This document shows, piece after piece, positions 54,567 through 63,142 of a stretch of DNA of 64,000 nt (its first letter is position 1; the number at the start of each line of letters is the position of its first letter). Position numbers and translations under genes: made by a program. Source of the DNA: Paracidobacterium acidisoli (lineage in GTDB: Bacteria > Acidobacteriota > Terriglobia > Terriglobales > Acidobacteriaceae); NCBI RefSeq assembly GCF_003428625.2, contig NZ_QVQT02000003.1, forward strand, positions 186,001 through 250,000. The letters run 5' to 3'. The notes beneath the pieces were generated by a model. It was not told the origin of the DNA. It made no database searches and worked only from the letters and a program-made list of their open reading frames with translations.

Positions 54567-55499
54567 ATGCCGATTCGCAGAGTGCTCGCTTACGCAGCCA
54601 TTTATGTGCTGTGGGGAGGATCATTTCTCGGCATCCGCGAGGTGGTGGCGATGGTGCCGCCCTTTTTTGCCGCGGGCTTCCGGTTTCTGCTGGCCGGGCT
54701 GGTGCTGATTGCGTGGAGTTACGTGCGGGGCGGAACGGCGCGGGTGGAGACGGACCGGAGGCGCACGCGGAATGCGTGCCTGCTGGGCGTTCCGATGTTT
54801 ATGGTGATGTATGCCGCGCTCTTTTGGGGCGAGGTGCGCGTCGCCTCGGGGATTGCCGCGGTGATCTCGGCGGTGATTCCGGTGTGGATCTTTCTGGGCG
54901 AGGTGTGGGTGCTGCGGACGCAGCGGGCAACCCTTCTCTCGGTACTGGGCGTGGCGCTGGGGTTTGGAGGCGTGGCGGTGCTGGCGCTGTACACGCCGGG
55001 AGGGCCGGGGCGGTCGCCGCTGGCGGCCATGCTGGTGCTGATCGGCGGAACGATCTCCTGGTCGGTGGGGACGCTGTGGTCGCGACGGCTGAAGCTGCCG
55101 CGTCCGCAGACGCTGAATGCGGGCTGGCAGATGGCCTGCGGCGGCACACTGCTGCTGGTGCTGGCAGCGGTGACCGGGGAGCTGCGCGGCTTTCCACCGG
55201 TCTCGCAGTGGCTGACGGTGCGGGTGGTTGCGGGCATGGCGTATCTGGTGATTGCGGCCTCGATTGTCACCTTCACCTGCTATGTATGGCTGATTGCGCA
55301 TGAGCCGGCGACGCGGGTGGCGAGCTATGCCTATGTGAATCCTGTATTTGCGTTGCTGGCGGGCGCGGCTCTGGCGGGAGAGCGGCTTTCCGCCCCGCAG
55401 ATGGCGGGGGCGGCGCTGGTGGTGGCGGGGGTATTCGCCACGCTGACGGGGAAGCAGGCGATGCCTGCCACGCGGGAGCAACCGGTTCGGGGGAGCTGA
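54567..55499 (+). CDS. EamA/DMT family exporter
   Basis: 310 residues from ATG 54567; the frame is open further left to 54420 but that part lies in the divergent promoter region and has no helix. Ten membrane helices in two EamA halves: AAIYVLWGGSFLGIREVV with the typical Gly-rich first helix, and GGTISWSVGTLWSRRLKLP beginning the second half, ending with VNPVFALLAGAALAGERL, the classic last-helices motif. YedA-like exporter of amino acids or metabolites. Inner membrane, single gene, convergent with the Uma2 gene. Confidence 0.92.
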   Translation: MPIRRVLAYAAIYVLWGGSFLGIREVVAMVPPFFAAGFRFLLAGLVLIAWSYVRGGTARVETDRRRTRNACLLGVPMFMVMYAALFWGEVRVASGIAAVISAVIPVWIFLGEVWVLRTQRATLLSVLGVALGFGGVAVLALYTPGGPGRSPLAAMLVLIGGTISWSVGTLWSRRLKLPRPQTLNAGWQMACGGTLLLVLAAVTGELRGFPPVSQWLTVRVVAGMAYLVIAASIVTFTCYVWLIAHEPATRVASYAYVNPVFALLAGAALAGERLSAPQMAGAALVVAGVFATLTGKQAMPATREQPVRGS

Positions 55500-55516
55500 G
55501 CAGGGTTTCAGAGGAA

Positions 55517-55536
55517 GAAGCGGATTCCCCCGCTTC
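55517..55536. terminator. Hairpin between convergent EamA and Uma2 genes
   Basis: Stem GAAGCGG/CCGCTTC with a 6-base loop, followed directly by a second small hairpin (GCTGC...GCAGC). No T-run; weak support as a shared terminator. Confidence 0.35.
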
Positions 55537-55565
55537 GCTGCTGCCTCGCGGCAGCGGCTCTGTGC

Positions 55566-56087
55566 CTAAGCGAGGGAGCGGTCGAGGCGGGCGAAGAGGT
55601 CTTCGAGGGACAGCCGGATGGGGGTTTCAGGAATGCCGAATTCGAGGGTATCCTGCCAGCCCTGGGGGATGGCGGCCTGTCCGCTGCGCGTTGACGGGTC
55701 GATGAGCCAGATATTTTCGACGCCCATGAGGCGATAGTCGCGGCACTTTTCACGAATCTGCGAATAGCTGTCTTCCGGCGATAGGATCTCGATGCAGCAG
55801 AGCGGAGGATGGGTAAGAACATCTTCAGTCAGCGCGCCGGGACGGACCAGGGTGACATCGGGAATGCGGACGCGGGTCTCGGAGACGCGCATGCGGTGCT
55901 CGGTAGTCACAAGGATGTGCCATTCCTGTTCGTGCATGCCAAACCACAGCGCCAGCAGTGCCTGTATTCTTGCGTGATCCGTCTTGCCCACGTGTCGCTC
56001 CACAACCTCGCCGTCGATATAGTCGCAGTCGGGCCGATAGCTGGTATGGAGATATTCGCCGATCGGAATCTGGGCGGTGACGGCCAT
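55566..56087 (-). CDS. Uma2 family (DUF820) restriction-endonuclease-fold protein
   Basis: 173 residues. Uma2 hallmarks: IGEYLHTSYRPDCDYIDGEVVER, HARIQALLALWF, VRIPDVTLVRPG and the catalytic region CIEILSPEDSYSQIREKCRDY, which holds the PD-(D/E)xK-type acidic residues and Lys. ENIWLIDP follows as usual. A nuclease-fold protein of unknown biological role, often amplified in Cyanobacteria and other phyla. Cytosolic, single gene. Confidence 0.92.
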   Translation of the reverse strand: MAVTAQIPIGEYLHTSYRPDCDYIDGEVVERHVGKTDHARIQALLALWFGMHEQEWHILVTTEHRMRVSETRVRIPDVTLVRPGALTEDVLTHPPLCCIEILSPEDSYSQIREKCRDYRLMGVENIWLIDPSTRSGQAAIPQGWQDTLEFGIPETPIRLSLEDLFARLDRSLA

Positions 56088-56430
56088 GGCTTTTATGGTA
56101 GCGGAATTCGCCGTAATCCTTCTTCAAATTTCTACCGGCAGCCTGCCGTGGCGCGCTGTTTCAACAGCAACTTTTGCTGCCCGGCGAGCACAGCCGGTTG
56201 TGGCGGATTTGAAAATCTGCACAAAAGATGGTGAAAGCGAGTTGATTCAGGCCGGGCTCCTCCGTATACTCACACCCAAAGGTGGCTGCACGGCTGAAGG
56301 GCAGCCTGCCGCAGTGAGGTGAGTCTTCCGCAGTGAGCCGTACTCGCTGACGACCGAAGTTCCGCCTTCCGAAACGCCGCCCCGGCGGGACCATTCGCAG
56401 GGAGCTTCCGGGGTTTCGGCATGGCGCGCA
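56088..56430. other. Divergent intergenic region before comF
   Basis: 343 bases between Uma2 and comF. A short direct repeat CCGCAGTGAG appears twice (56311 and 56328). Otherwise no gene, RNA or strong hairpin is seen; the region should carry both promoters. Confidence 0.4.
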
Positions 56431-57342
56431 GTGGTTCGCGTGCTCCGAAGTACTCCGGAAAATGCACTGGACGGTCTCTCGACTGTTCTCTTTCCTGCTG
56501 ACTGCCGCGTCTGCGGCAATCCCCTCCCCGGTTTCTCCCGCCTGCCTGTCTGCGAATTCTGCTGGAAGCAACTTCCCCCACAATCAGGAGCGCTGTGTCT
56601 TTGCTGCGGCGAGGCGCTGGGTGCCGATCCGGAGGCCGCGGTCATGCTCGATGAGCTTCTGTGCCGGCCGTGCCGCCTGACCGATCCGCCCTTTCGCCGG
56701 GCGGTGGCGCACGGTGTCTACCGGGGAAATCTGCGGGCGCTGCTGCATCTGCTGAAGTATCAGGGGCTGACGCCGATTGCCGACCGGCTGGGCGTGCTGC
56801 TGGCGGAGAGGATTCTGGCGATTCCCGATCTGCCGCAGGAGCTTGTGGTGATGGCCGTGCCGCTCTCACGCAAAAAGCGGCTGGCGCGGAATTTTAACCA
56901 GGCGGAGCTGCTGGCGCGGGCGGCGATCCGCGTGATGCGGCGGCGGAGACCGGAGCTGAAGGCGAGGCTCCTGACGGGGGTGCTTGGGCGGCAACGCTCG
57001 ACGGAAAGCCAGGCGGGTCTGACCCCACACCAGCGCCGCGCCAATCTGCGAGGCGCTTTTTTTGTCTCCCGCAAAGAGGCGGTTGCCGGCAGAGAGGTGC
57101 TGCTGATCGACGATATTTACACCACCGGCGCGACGGCGCGGGCCTGCTCGCAGGCGCTGCGCAGGGCCGGTGTGGAGAACGTGTGGGTGGCTACGGTGGC
57201 GCGGGCGCAGAAGGAAGAGACGCAGCGCATGCTCGCGGAGATGGATGACGCGGAGGATTCGGCGGAGAGCGAGGTTGCTCTGTGGGACAACGTGCCTGCA
57301 GCCGCCGGAGGACAGGGTTCAGCCGGAACGGGGGAGAGATGA
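56431..57342 (+). CDS. comF: ComF family phosphoribosyltransferase-like protein
   Basis: 303 residues from GTG 56431. The N-terminal zinc ribbon has paired cysteines ([26 protein letters not shown]) and the C-terminal PRTase fold has [18 protein letters not shown]. ComF/GntX proteins assist uptake of transforming DNA in competent cells or DNA use as nutrient. No other competence gene is present. The last ~40 residues are acidic and unusual. It overlaps the HNH gene by four bases (ATGA), so both are made together. Confidence 0.92.
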   Translation: MVRVLRSTPENALDGLSTVLFPADCRVCGNPLPGFSRLPVCEFCWKQLPPQSGALCLCCGEALGADPEAAVMLDELLCRPCRLTDPPFRRAVAHGVYRGNLRALLHLLKYQGLTPIADRLGVLLAERILAIPDLPQELVVMAVPLSRKKRLARNFNQAELLARAAIRVMRRRRPELKARLLTGVLGRQRSTESQAGLTPHQRRANLRGAFFVSRKEAVAGREVLLIDDIYTTGATARACSQALRRAGVENVWVATVARAQKEETQRMLAEMDDAEDSAESEVALWDNVPAAAGGQGSAGTGER

Positions 57343-57983
57343 CGTCAGGAAAAGTAATGGTGCACGCGAGAAAGCAGAAATCAATCGCCAAATACCATGC
57401 CGTATCCCATGCGGCCTCTCCTGCGGAACCGGCTGCGGAGTATGGCCCTCGCGTCTCGTCGGGCCCCGCGATGCAGATGCCGGTGCTGGTGCTGAACGCG
57501 TCGTATGAGCCGATCAATATCTGCGGAGCGCGGCGGGCGCTGGTGCTGGTGCTGAAGGGCGTGGCGCGCACCGAAGAAGAGCAGGGCACGATTCTGCACG
57601 CGGCGCGGGCGCGCATGCCGATGCCGTCGGTGATCCGTCTGCTGGAGTACCGGAGAATTCCGCACCAGACGCGGGCGCTCTCCCGGAAGAATATTCTGCT
57701 GCGCGACCGGAACACCTGCCAGTACTGCGCCGTGGTGCTGCCGTCGTGCGAGCTGACGCTGGACCATGTGGTGCCGCGCTCGCGCGGAGGGCTTTCGACG
57801 TGGGAGAACCTGGTGGCGTGCTGCCACAACTGCAATCGCCGCAAGGGCAACCTGCTGCTGCACGAGCTGCGCGATATGAAGCTGCTGCGCGAGCCGCGGC
57901 CGTTTTCGCTGCACACCAGCCGGCATATCATGCGGATGATCGGCCACTCGGACCAGAAGTGGCGGAAGTATCTGTACTACTAG
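57339..57983 (+). CDS. HNH endonuclease family protein
   Basis: 214 residues from ATG 57339. The HNH core at ~125-175 is intact: [15 protein letters not shown] (catalytic His), [16 protein letters not shown] with the second Cys pair that binds zinc. The N-terminal part ([20 protein letters not shown]) matches the widely conserved HNH proteins of Acidobacteria, Cyanobacteria and Actinobacteria. Function unknown; nuclease acting on DNA is likely. Coupled to comF. The stop TAG overlaps the first unit of a heptamer array. Confidence 0.93.
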   Translation: MTSGKVMVHARKQKSIAKYHAVSHAASPAEPAAEYGPRVSSGPAMQMPVLVLNASYEPINICGARRALVLVLKGVARTEEEQGTILHAARARMPMPSVIRLLEYRRIPHQTRALSRKNILLRDRNTCQYCAVVLPSCELTLDHVVPRSRGGLSTWENLVACCHNCNRRKGNLLLHELRDMKLLREPRPFSLHTSRHIMRMIGHSDQKWRKYLYY

Positions 57984-58030
57984 GGCACAGGGATTAGAGA
58001 TCAGCCATCAGCGATTAGCGATCAGGGATT
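57982..58030 (+). repeat. Heptamer array 3' of HNH gene
   Basis: Seven exact-length units: AGGGCAC, AGGGATT, AGAGATC, AGCCATC, AGCGATT, AGCGATC, AGGGATT. The first unit uses the last two bases of the stop codon TAG. Sense orientation with the HNH gene. Confidence 0.85.
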
Positions 58031-58150
58031 AGAAAGGCGCGGCACCGCGCGCGAATCGCGGGGCTCCCTGAAGCCGGTCAGCTTTTCAGCACTGCGAAAT
58101 AAATAAATCTTCGACCGGCGCAGAGACCTTTTGCGGCAGACCCAGATCGT

Positions 58151-58178
58151 TCTTCTAATCTCTATTCCCTGATTCCAG
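58151..58178 (-). repeat. Short heptamer array 3' of DoxX-like gene
   Basis: Read on the minus strand: GGAATC, AGGGAAT, AGAGATT, AGAAGAA. It follows the stop at 58183 within five bases, in the sense orientation of that gene. Confidence 0.65.
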
Positions 58179-58182
58179 GTCT

Positions 58183-59571
58183 TCAGCGGCTGAAGGATGT
58201 TGCGTTGATCCAGTGGTAGCCGCGATTCACGAGGGTGAAGCTGCGCGGATCGACGGGATCGAGCACAGCGGAGATTTTGTCGCTGCCATCGGTGCCGGTG
58301 AGGAGCATCTCGCCGTGCTGCGAAGGTGAAGGCGAAAGCGTGAGCGACAGAGGCGACGCATCCGAAGCCGAAGAAGATGGGCCATGCCCTGGCAGATCAG
58401 ACTCAGAGGAGGACAGGCCGGGAGCGGTGCCCTGTATCTGCAGATCGGGCGCGTCGGCGTGGTACTGCGCTTTGCAGACGATCAGCGTGTTGTCCATGGT
58501 CTTGATGGTGGCCTCGGCGCGATGCTCGACGATGAGCCAGCGCCAGACGGGGCCGTCGGTGACGAGCAGAGGACGCGGCGTTCCGTTCACGGTCAGCGAG
58601 CGCACCTGGTAGAGCCCGTAAAAGGGCGGATGCGGCGCGAAGGGTCCGGAGTGGCGGAACTGGATGTAGGTGCGCACGGTGACCGGCACCAGAGTATAGA
58701 TCACGATCAGGGCTTTGACGAGCGGCAGCCAGCGGCGCACAGAGGGATTTGTAACCGTGAGCTCATCTTTTTCGAGATCGCGCGCCGGCGCCGGGCTGTT
58801 GAAGGTGAGGACGCGAAGCAGGCGGTCCGCATCGTGGGCGAGCAGAAAGACGCTCATGGCGAGGAAGTGCGCGGCGAGCATCTTGACGGAGACGTCGTAG
58901 CAGAAGTCCATCAGGGCGACGTTGGCCATCATGACGACGCAGACGAGCGCGCCGAGCGGAGCGGTGCGCCGCCAGAGGAGCAGGACAGCGCCAAGGACTT
59001 CGGCGAGACCGGAGAAGACGGTCATGAAGCCGGAGTAGCCGACGTAGGTCCAGAGCATCGCCATCGGCGAGGAGTCGCCGTAGGGCTCGATGAGGCGCTG
59101 CAGCGTAGGCGCGATGAACTGGAGGCGGAAGACCTTGTCCATGGCGTAGATGAGGATCATGTACGCGAGGGTGTAGCGAATCCAGATACGCAGCAGGCGA
59201 TAGGCGGTCTGCGCCGAATGGCCTTTGCGGCCAAAGGCGGTCCACAGCAGGGCGGCAACGGCTGAGGTGACGGCGAGGACGAGCAGGACCAGGTAGAGGT
59301 ACTGCGTGTCGCGGAAGGAGTTGGGCGCGAGCGGGCCGGTGAGGTGGAAGAGGTGGTGGCCGGTCCAGCGCGCGAGGCTTCCGAAGACGGCGTTGAAGAC
59401 AGGATGAATGGGGCGCGTGGGATTGACGGCCAGCTCGTTGAGCCATACCCAGTCGCTCAGAAAGAAATAGACGAGAAGAAAGCGCCAGAGAAAGTCCAGC
59501 AGGATGTTCTTCGGCTTATGCTCCGCGGGCGGCGCGAACGAGGCGGAGGGGTACCTTTCCATTACTTGCAC
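58183..59571 (-). CDS. DoxX-like polytopic membrane protein
   Basis: 462 residues from GTG 59571 with GGAG seven bases upstream (ATG 59562 is possible). About seven or eight helices: FLWRFLLVYFFLSDWVWL, YLYLVLLVLAVTSAVAALLW, YTLAYMILIYAMDKVFRLQF, GYSGFMTVFSGLAEVLGAVL and more. The central part resembles DoxX-like membrane proteins. The C-terminal ~130 residues are soluble, with a Ser-rich linker (SASDASPLSLTLSPSPSQ). Role unknown; DoxX relatives are tied to redox balance. It diverges from the hydrolase gene at 59707. Confidence 0.78.
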   Translation of the reverse strand: MQVMERYPSASFAPPAEHKPKNILLDFLWRFLLVYFFLSDWVWLNELAVNPTRPIHPVFNAVFGSLARWTGHHLFHLTGPLAPNSFRDTQYLYLVLLVLAVTSAVAALLWTAFGRKGHSAQTAYRLLRIWIRYTLAYMILIYAMDKVFRLQFIAPTLQRLIEPYGDSSPMAMLWTYVGYSGFMTVFSGLAEVLGAVLLLWRRTAPLGALVCVVMMANVALMDFCYDVSVKMLAAHFLAMSVFLLAHDADRLLRVLTFNSPAPARDLEKDELTVTNPSVRRWLPLVKALIVIYTLVPVTVRTYIQFRHSGPFAPHPPFYGLYQVRSLTVNGTPRPLLVTDGPVWRWLIVEHRAEATIKTMDNTLIVCKAQYHADAPDLQIQGTAPGLSSSESDLPGHGPSSSASDASPLSLTLSPSPSQHGEMLLTGTDGSDKISAVLDPVDPRSFTLVNRGYHWINATSFSR

Positions 59572-59706
59572 GGGTCAGCTCCAGAGGGCAGGAAAGGGGG
59601 ACGCTTCTCAGTATGATGGGAGGGACTGGCCAGCGCAAGGTTCTTGCCCCCGAAGAGCAGGTTGTTTTCCCCACGGTTCTGAGCGGTCTCGCTCGCGGAG
59701 GGCGAA

Positions 59707-61152
59707 GTGCGGATTCTCGAAGTGATTGCCGCCTGTCTGGTGGCTGCGACGGCGCTGATTCTGCTGGCGGGAAGACCGGGCGGCCGACTGGCGCGTTGTC
59801 TGGCGGCCGCGGCGCTGCTGGTGCTGATTCTGCACGCCGTGGTGGAGGGGCCGCACTGGCAGATGGGGCCGGTGTATCTGGCGGCGCTGCTGCTGGCAGG
59901 CGCTGTGATGACGCGAAGAGCGATCCGGGCACGGGCGGCCGGAGCGGCAGGGCTGCTGCTGGTGGCCGCGGCGGTAATCTGCGCGCACGTGCTTCCGATG
60001 TTTACGCTGCCGAAGCCGGATGGGCCGTTCGCCGTGGGCACGAGGATCTTCAGCCTGACGGACACGAGCCGCGTGGAACCTGCGGCGCACGACAGCAGCC
60101 ATCGCGAAGTGGTGGTGCAGGCATGGTATCCGGCGCAGTGCGGGCAGGGACGCGCAGCGCTGCTGCGGCTTCTGCTGCCGAATTGGGGGAAGGCTCCATA
60201 CCGGCGATGGAAGGAGACGACACTGCTGTCGTCGTATCAGCGGTTTGTGTGGACGAACGCGTGCGAGGACGGGTCGGTACAGCCGGGAGGGCAGCTTCCG
60301 GTGCTGCTGTTCAGCCCGGCGATCGACGGGCGGAGAACGCAGAGCACGTTTCTGATGGAAGAGCTGGCGAGCCAGGGCTTTGCCGTATTCTCGATCGATC
60401 ATCCTTACAGCACGGGGCCGGTGGAGCTGAGCGACGGGCGGGTGCTCGATACGCCATCGAACCCGATTGAGCCGCTGGGCACGATCGGTTTCGACCGAGC
60501 TTACGCGATCCTGAACAACCTGGTGGAAGAGCAGACGGCGGACACGCGCTTTGTGCTGAACACGCTGGAGGAATGGGAGCACGATCCGCGCAATGCGTTT
60601 TACGGGCGGCTGGCAATGGACCGCGTGGGCACGCTGGGACACTCGCTGGGCGGATCGGTGGCGGCGGAGACCGCGGTGGAAGATTCGCGGATTCGCGCGG
60701 TTTTCGATATGTCCGGTCCGCTGCTGGCGCAGGCGCGGCAGAGCGGCGTGCCGATGCCGTTTTTCTTTATGACGGAGCACGTTCCGCTGCTGGATGCGGA
60801 GCAGCTGGCAAAGCTCGATCCCGATGCGCGCGTGGACGCGGAGATGGACGTCGCGGATTTTCATGTGCTGCTGCCGATGATGGCCGCGCACGGTGAGTAC
60901 TATGCGGAGCTGCCGACGGGAAGCCATGCCGTCTTCACCGACCGGCCGGCCTTTTCGAGGTATGTGCGCTTCGGTGGAAGCGATCTGGCGGAGACGGCGC
61001 GGCTGCATACGGTGATTGATCGCTACGCGGTCGCGTTTTTCGAGCAGACGCTCGAGTCGCAGAAATCTCCGTTGCTGGAGCAGCAGGAATCGCCGTTTGC
61101 GGGAGTGAGCTTCAGGAAGGCCGGAAAACAGGGATTAGGGAACAGGGATTAG
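59707..61152 (+). CDS. PAF-acetylhydrolase-like alpha/beta hydrolase with N-terminal membrane part
   Basis: 481 residues from GTG 59707 (GGAGG upstream). Four N-terminal helices (~5-100) are followed by an alpha/beta hydrolase of the plasma PAF-acetylhydrolase type: VVVQAWYP, LPVLLFSPAIDG oxyanion strand, GFAVFSIDHPY, and nucleophile Ser in GHSLGGSVAAE. An Asp and the His near GSHAVFTDRP complete a likely triad. Probably an ester or lipid hydrolase at the membrane. The last ~8 residues (QGLGNRD) and the stop are encoded by a heptamer repeat array, so the C-terminus has been changed by the repeat. Confidence 0.88.
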   Translation: MRILEVIAACLVAATALILLAGRPGGRLARCLAAAALLVLILHAVVEGPHWQMGPVYLAALLLAGAVMTRRAIRARAAGAAGLLLVAAAVICAHVLPMFTLPKPDGPFAVGTRIFSLTDTSRVEPAAHDSSHREVVVQAWYPAQCGQGRAALLRLLLPNWGKAPYRRWKETTLLSSYQRFVWTNACEDGSVQPGGQLPVLLFSPAIDGRRTQSTFLMEELASQGFAVFSIDHPYSTGPVELSDGRVLDTPSNPIEPLGTIGFDRAYAILNNLVEEQTADTRFVLNTLEEWEHDPRNAFYGRLAMDRVGTLGHSLGGSVAAETAVEDSRIRAVFDMSGPLLAQARQSGVPMPFFFMTEHVPLLDAEQLAKLDPDARVDAEMDVADFHVLLPMMAAHGEYYAELPTGSHAVFTDRPAFSRYVRFGGSDLAETARLHTVIDRYAVAFFEQTLESQKSPLLEQQESPFAGVSFRKAGKQGLGNRD

Positions 61153-61199
61153 CCATTAGCCATCAGGGCACAGGGCACAGGGCACAGGGCACAGGGCGT
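61130..61199 (+). repeat. Heptamer array entering the 3' end of the hydrolase gene
   Basis: Ten units: AGGGATT, AGGGAAC, AGGGATT, AGCCATT, AGCCATC, four AGGGCAC and AGGGCGT. The first three units lie inside the coding sequence and the third-fourth junction supplies TAG (61150-61152). The AGGGCAC part has five evenly spaced GGG runs. Confidence 0.88.
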
Positions 61200-61208
61200 G
61201 GATGCACA

Positions 61209-61290
61209 CTTCTGATCGCTGAGCCCTGATGGCTAATCTCTGTTTTTCTAATCCCTGTCCCCTGTCCCCTGTCCCCTGTCCCCTGTTTCT
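61209..61290 (-). repeat. Heptamer array 3' of kumamolisin gene
   Basis: Minus strand, starting seven bases after the kumamolisin stop: AGAAAC, four AGGGGAC, AGGGATT, AGAAAAAC, AGAGATT, AGCCATC, AGGGCTC, AGCGATC. It faces the plus-strand array at 61130, giving an inverted repeat between convergent genes. Four GGGG runs spaced by ACA lie at 61259-61283 (minus strand). Confidence 0.88.
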
Positions 61291-61296
61291 GCATGC

Positions 61297-63012
61297 TTAC
61301 GACAGCGCGGTGAGCAGCTCTGTTCCGTTCGGCGAGCCGAGACCGGTGCAGGCGTCCCAGCCGGGTCCGGCGGTGTACTGACCCTTGAGATTGCCGTCGA
61401 TGTCGTTGTTGCCGGCCGTGATGTCGCGGAAGGCGTCGGAGGTTGCAGGCAGCGAGTAGAGCGTGCTGTTCAGGAAGCCGACGGCCGGCTTGCCGGAGGA
61501 GGCACGGTGCTGATTGATGAGGGTGAGCAGTCCGGCCCAGAGGGGAGCGACGGCGCTGGTGCCTCCGATGGGGACGGTTTTGCCCTGCAGCACGATTTTG
61601 TAGCCGGTGTAGGGGTCGGCGTTACCGGCAACGTCGGGCAGTCCGCGGCCCGGTTTGGACGATGACGGCATGGAGAGCCCGGCCTGCCAGGAGGGTGGAG
61701 CGAATTCGGCGCTGACTCCACCGCCGCCGGCGCCGCCCTGACGGCCTTCGTTCCAGACGACCTCGCTGGTGATGGTGGTTTTGGAGCCGGTGAGGCGGGT
61801 TCCTCCACAGGCCAGAGCGAAGGGGCTGGAGGCGGGGAAGTCCGCATGCGGTCCCTTGTACTTCGGCTGGCGCGCATACTGGGTGGGCAGATCGGAGGAG
61901 CCGCTGTCTCCGGCGGCGACGAGAACGGTGATGCCTAGGGCGACGGCGTCCTTCAGCGCGGCGTTGATGCCGTCGAGGAACTGCTGGGTGGAGAAGTCTT
62001 CGGGCCCGCCCCAGCTGATGGAGATCACGGACGGGCGGCGAACGGAGTCGTGCACGGCGGAGCTGAGCGCGTCGATGAAGCCCTGATCGGTGTTGGGAGC
62101 GAAGTAGACGGCGATGCTGGCGCCGGGCGCGATGGCTCCCGCAACTTCGATGTCGAGCTCGACTTCACCATCGGCGTCGGGATTGAGATTGGGCAGATTG
62201 GCCCCTCCGTCGACGGAGACGGCGGTGACCTGGGGCGTGGTGAGCTTCAGCCCTTTGAAGAATTTGTTGAGATCGGTAAGGGTGTATCCTGAGCCGAGCT
62301 TTTTGGGCTGGCTGGGATTGGCGGCAGTGTTGAGCTCGATGAGGGCGATGGTCTGGCCTTCGCCGTCGAGCTTCTTCGGGAAGTTGTAGAGGGCGGCCAC
62401 GTCGAGGACGGAGAGGCTTTTCGCTTTGGGCACAGCGCTGCTTTTGCTTGCGGTGCGTCCGTTACTGTGTCCGTTCTTCGCCGTGTGGCCGTTGTGCGAA
62501 GAGGCGATGCGGATGTGCGGCTTTGCGACCGGGCGGTCATCGAGTCCGAAGACGCCTTCGACGATGCCGGCGAGCTGGCGCGGAATGTATACGGAGCCGG
62601 TGCGTCCGCGATAGGTGATGTTGCCGGTGCGGAACTTCTGCAGCTTCACGCCGAAGGCCTTCTGCAGATCGGCGAGGGAGCCGCGCAGCTTGACGGTGCG
62701 CTTGGCGAGGCTGGTTTCGATGACGGTGAGGTTGTATTCGTGCGCGAAGGCATCGATTTTGGCGACGCTTGCGGCGGGTGCTCCGTGCAGCTCGGCCAGC
62801 TGTTCCTGGGTGAGATATTTACGCTCGCCGAGCGGCTGCGCCATGATGCCGTCGACCAGCTTGTCGAAGCTCTTCGGAGATTCCTTCTGCCTGAGCCTTA
62901 CCGTTACATAGCCATGATCCGCCGGATCGACTTTGCCGACGGGCCTTGCGCCTGTGAGCGGCACGCGATGACTGCCTTTAAGTTCCACATGACCTTTGCT
63001 CTTGCCTGGCAT
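61297..63012 (-). CDS. Sedolisin/kumamolisin-type serine-carboxyl peptidase (S53)
   Basis: 571 residues. The N-terminal pro-kumamolisin domain (~30-160: LGERKYLTQEQLAELHGA, FGVKLQKF, GVFGLDDRP) is followed by a His/Ser/Lys-rich linker and the S53 domain (~200-571). Catalytic residues: Glu/Asp in EVELDIEVAGA, oxyanion Asp in AAGDSGSSD, and Ser in GGTSAVAPLWAG; a calcium site is likely near DACTGLGSPNG at the end. Acid protease that self-processes. No classical signal peptide is visible at MPGKSKGHVELKG, so the export route is unclear. An array of heptamers follows its stop. Confidence 0.94.
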   Translation of the reverse strand: MPGKSKGHVELKGSHRVPLTGARPVGKVDPADHGYVTVRLRQKESPKSFDKLVDGIMAQPLGERKYLTQEQLAELHGAPAASVAKIDAFAHEYNLTVIETSLAKRTVKLRGSLADLQKAFGVKLQKFRTGNITYRGRTGSVYIPRQLAGIVEGVFGLDDRPVAKPHIRIASSHNGHTAKNGHSNGRTASKSSAVPKAKSLSVLDVAALYNFPKKLDGEGQTIALIELNTAANPSQPKKLGSGYTLTDLNKFFKGLKLTTPQVTAVSVDGGANLPNLNPDADGEVELDIEVAGAIAPGASIAVYFAPNTDQGFIDALSSAVHDSVRRPSVISISWGGPEDFSTQQFLDGINAALKDAVALGITVLVAAGDSGSSDLPTQYARQPKYKGPHADFPASSPFALACGGTRLTGSKTTITSEVVWNEGRQGGAGGGGVSAEFAPPSWQAGLSMPSSSKPGRGLPDVAGNADPYTGYKIVLQGKTVPIGGTSAVAPLWAGLLTLINQHRASSGKPAVGFLNSTLYSLPATSDAFRDITAGNNDIDGNLKGQYTAGPGWDACTGLGSPNGTELLTALS

Positions 63013-63142
63013 GTTCGTGCTCCTTCAGAAGCGCATAAGGTTCTGCGCCCTGCCGGATAGGGAGCGGATTTTTCGAAACGTTACAGAGAAGTGAAGAGAT
63101 AGTTATGGCGGCCCGGCAGCTCAATGCCCGGCCGCCGGTTTC

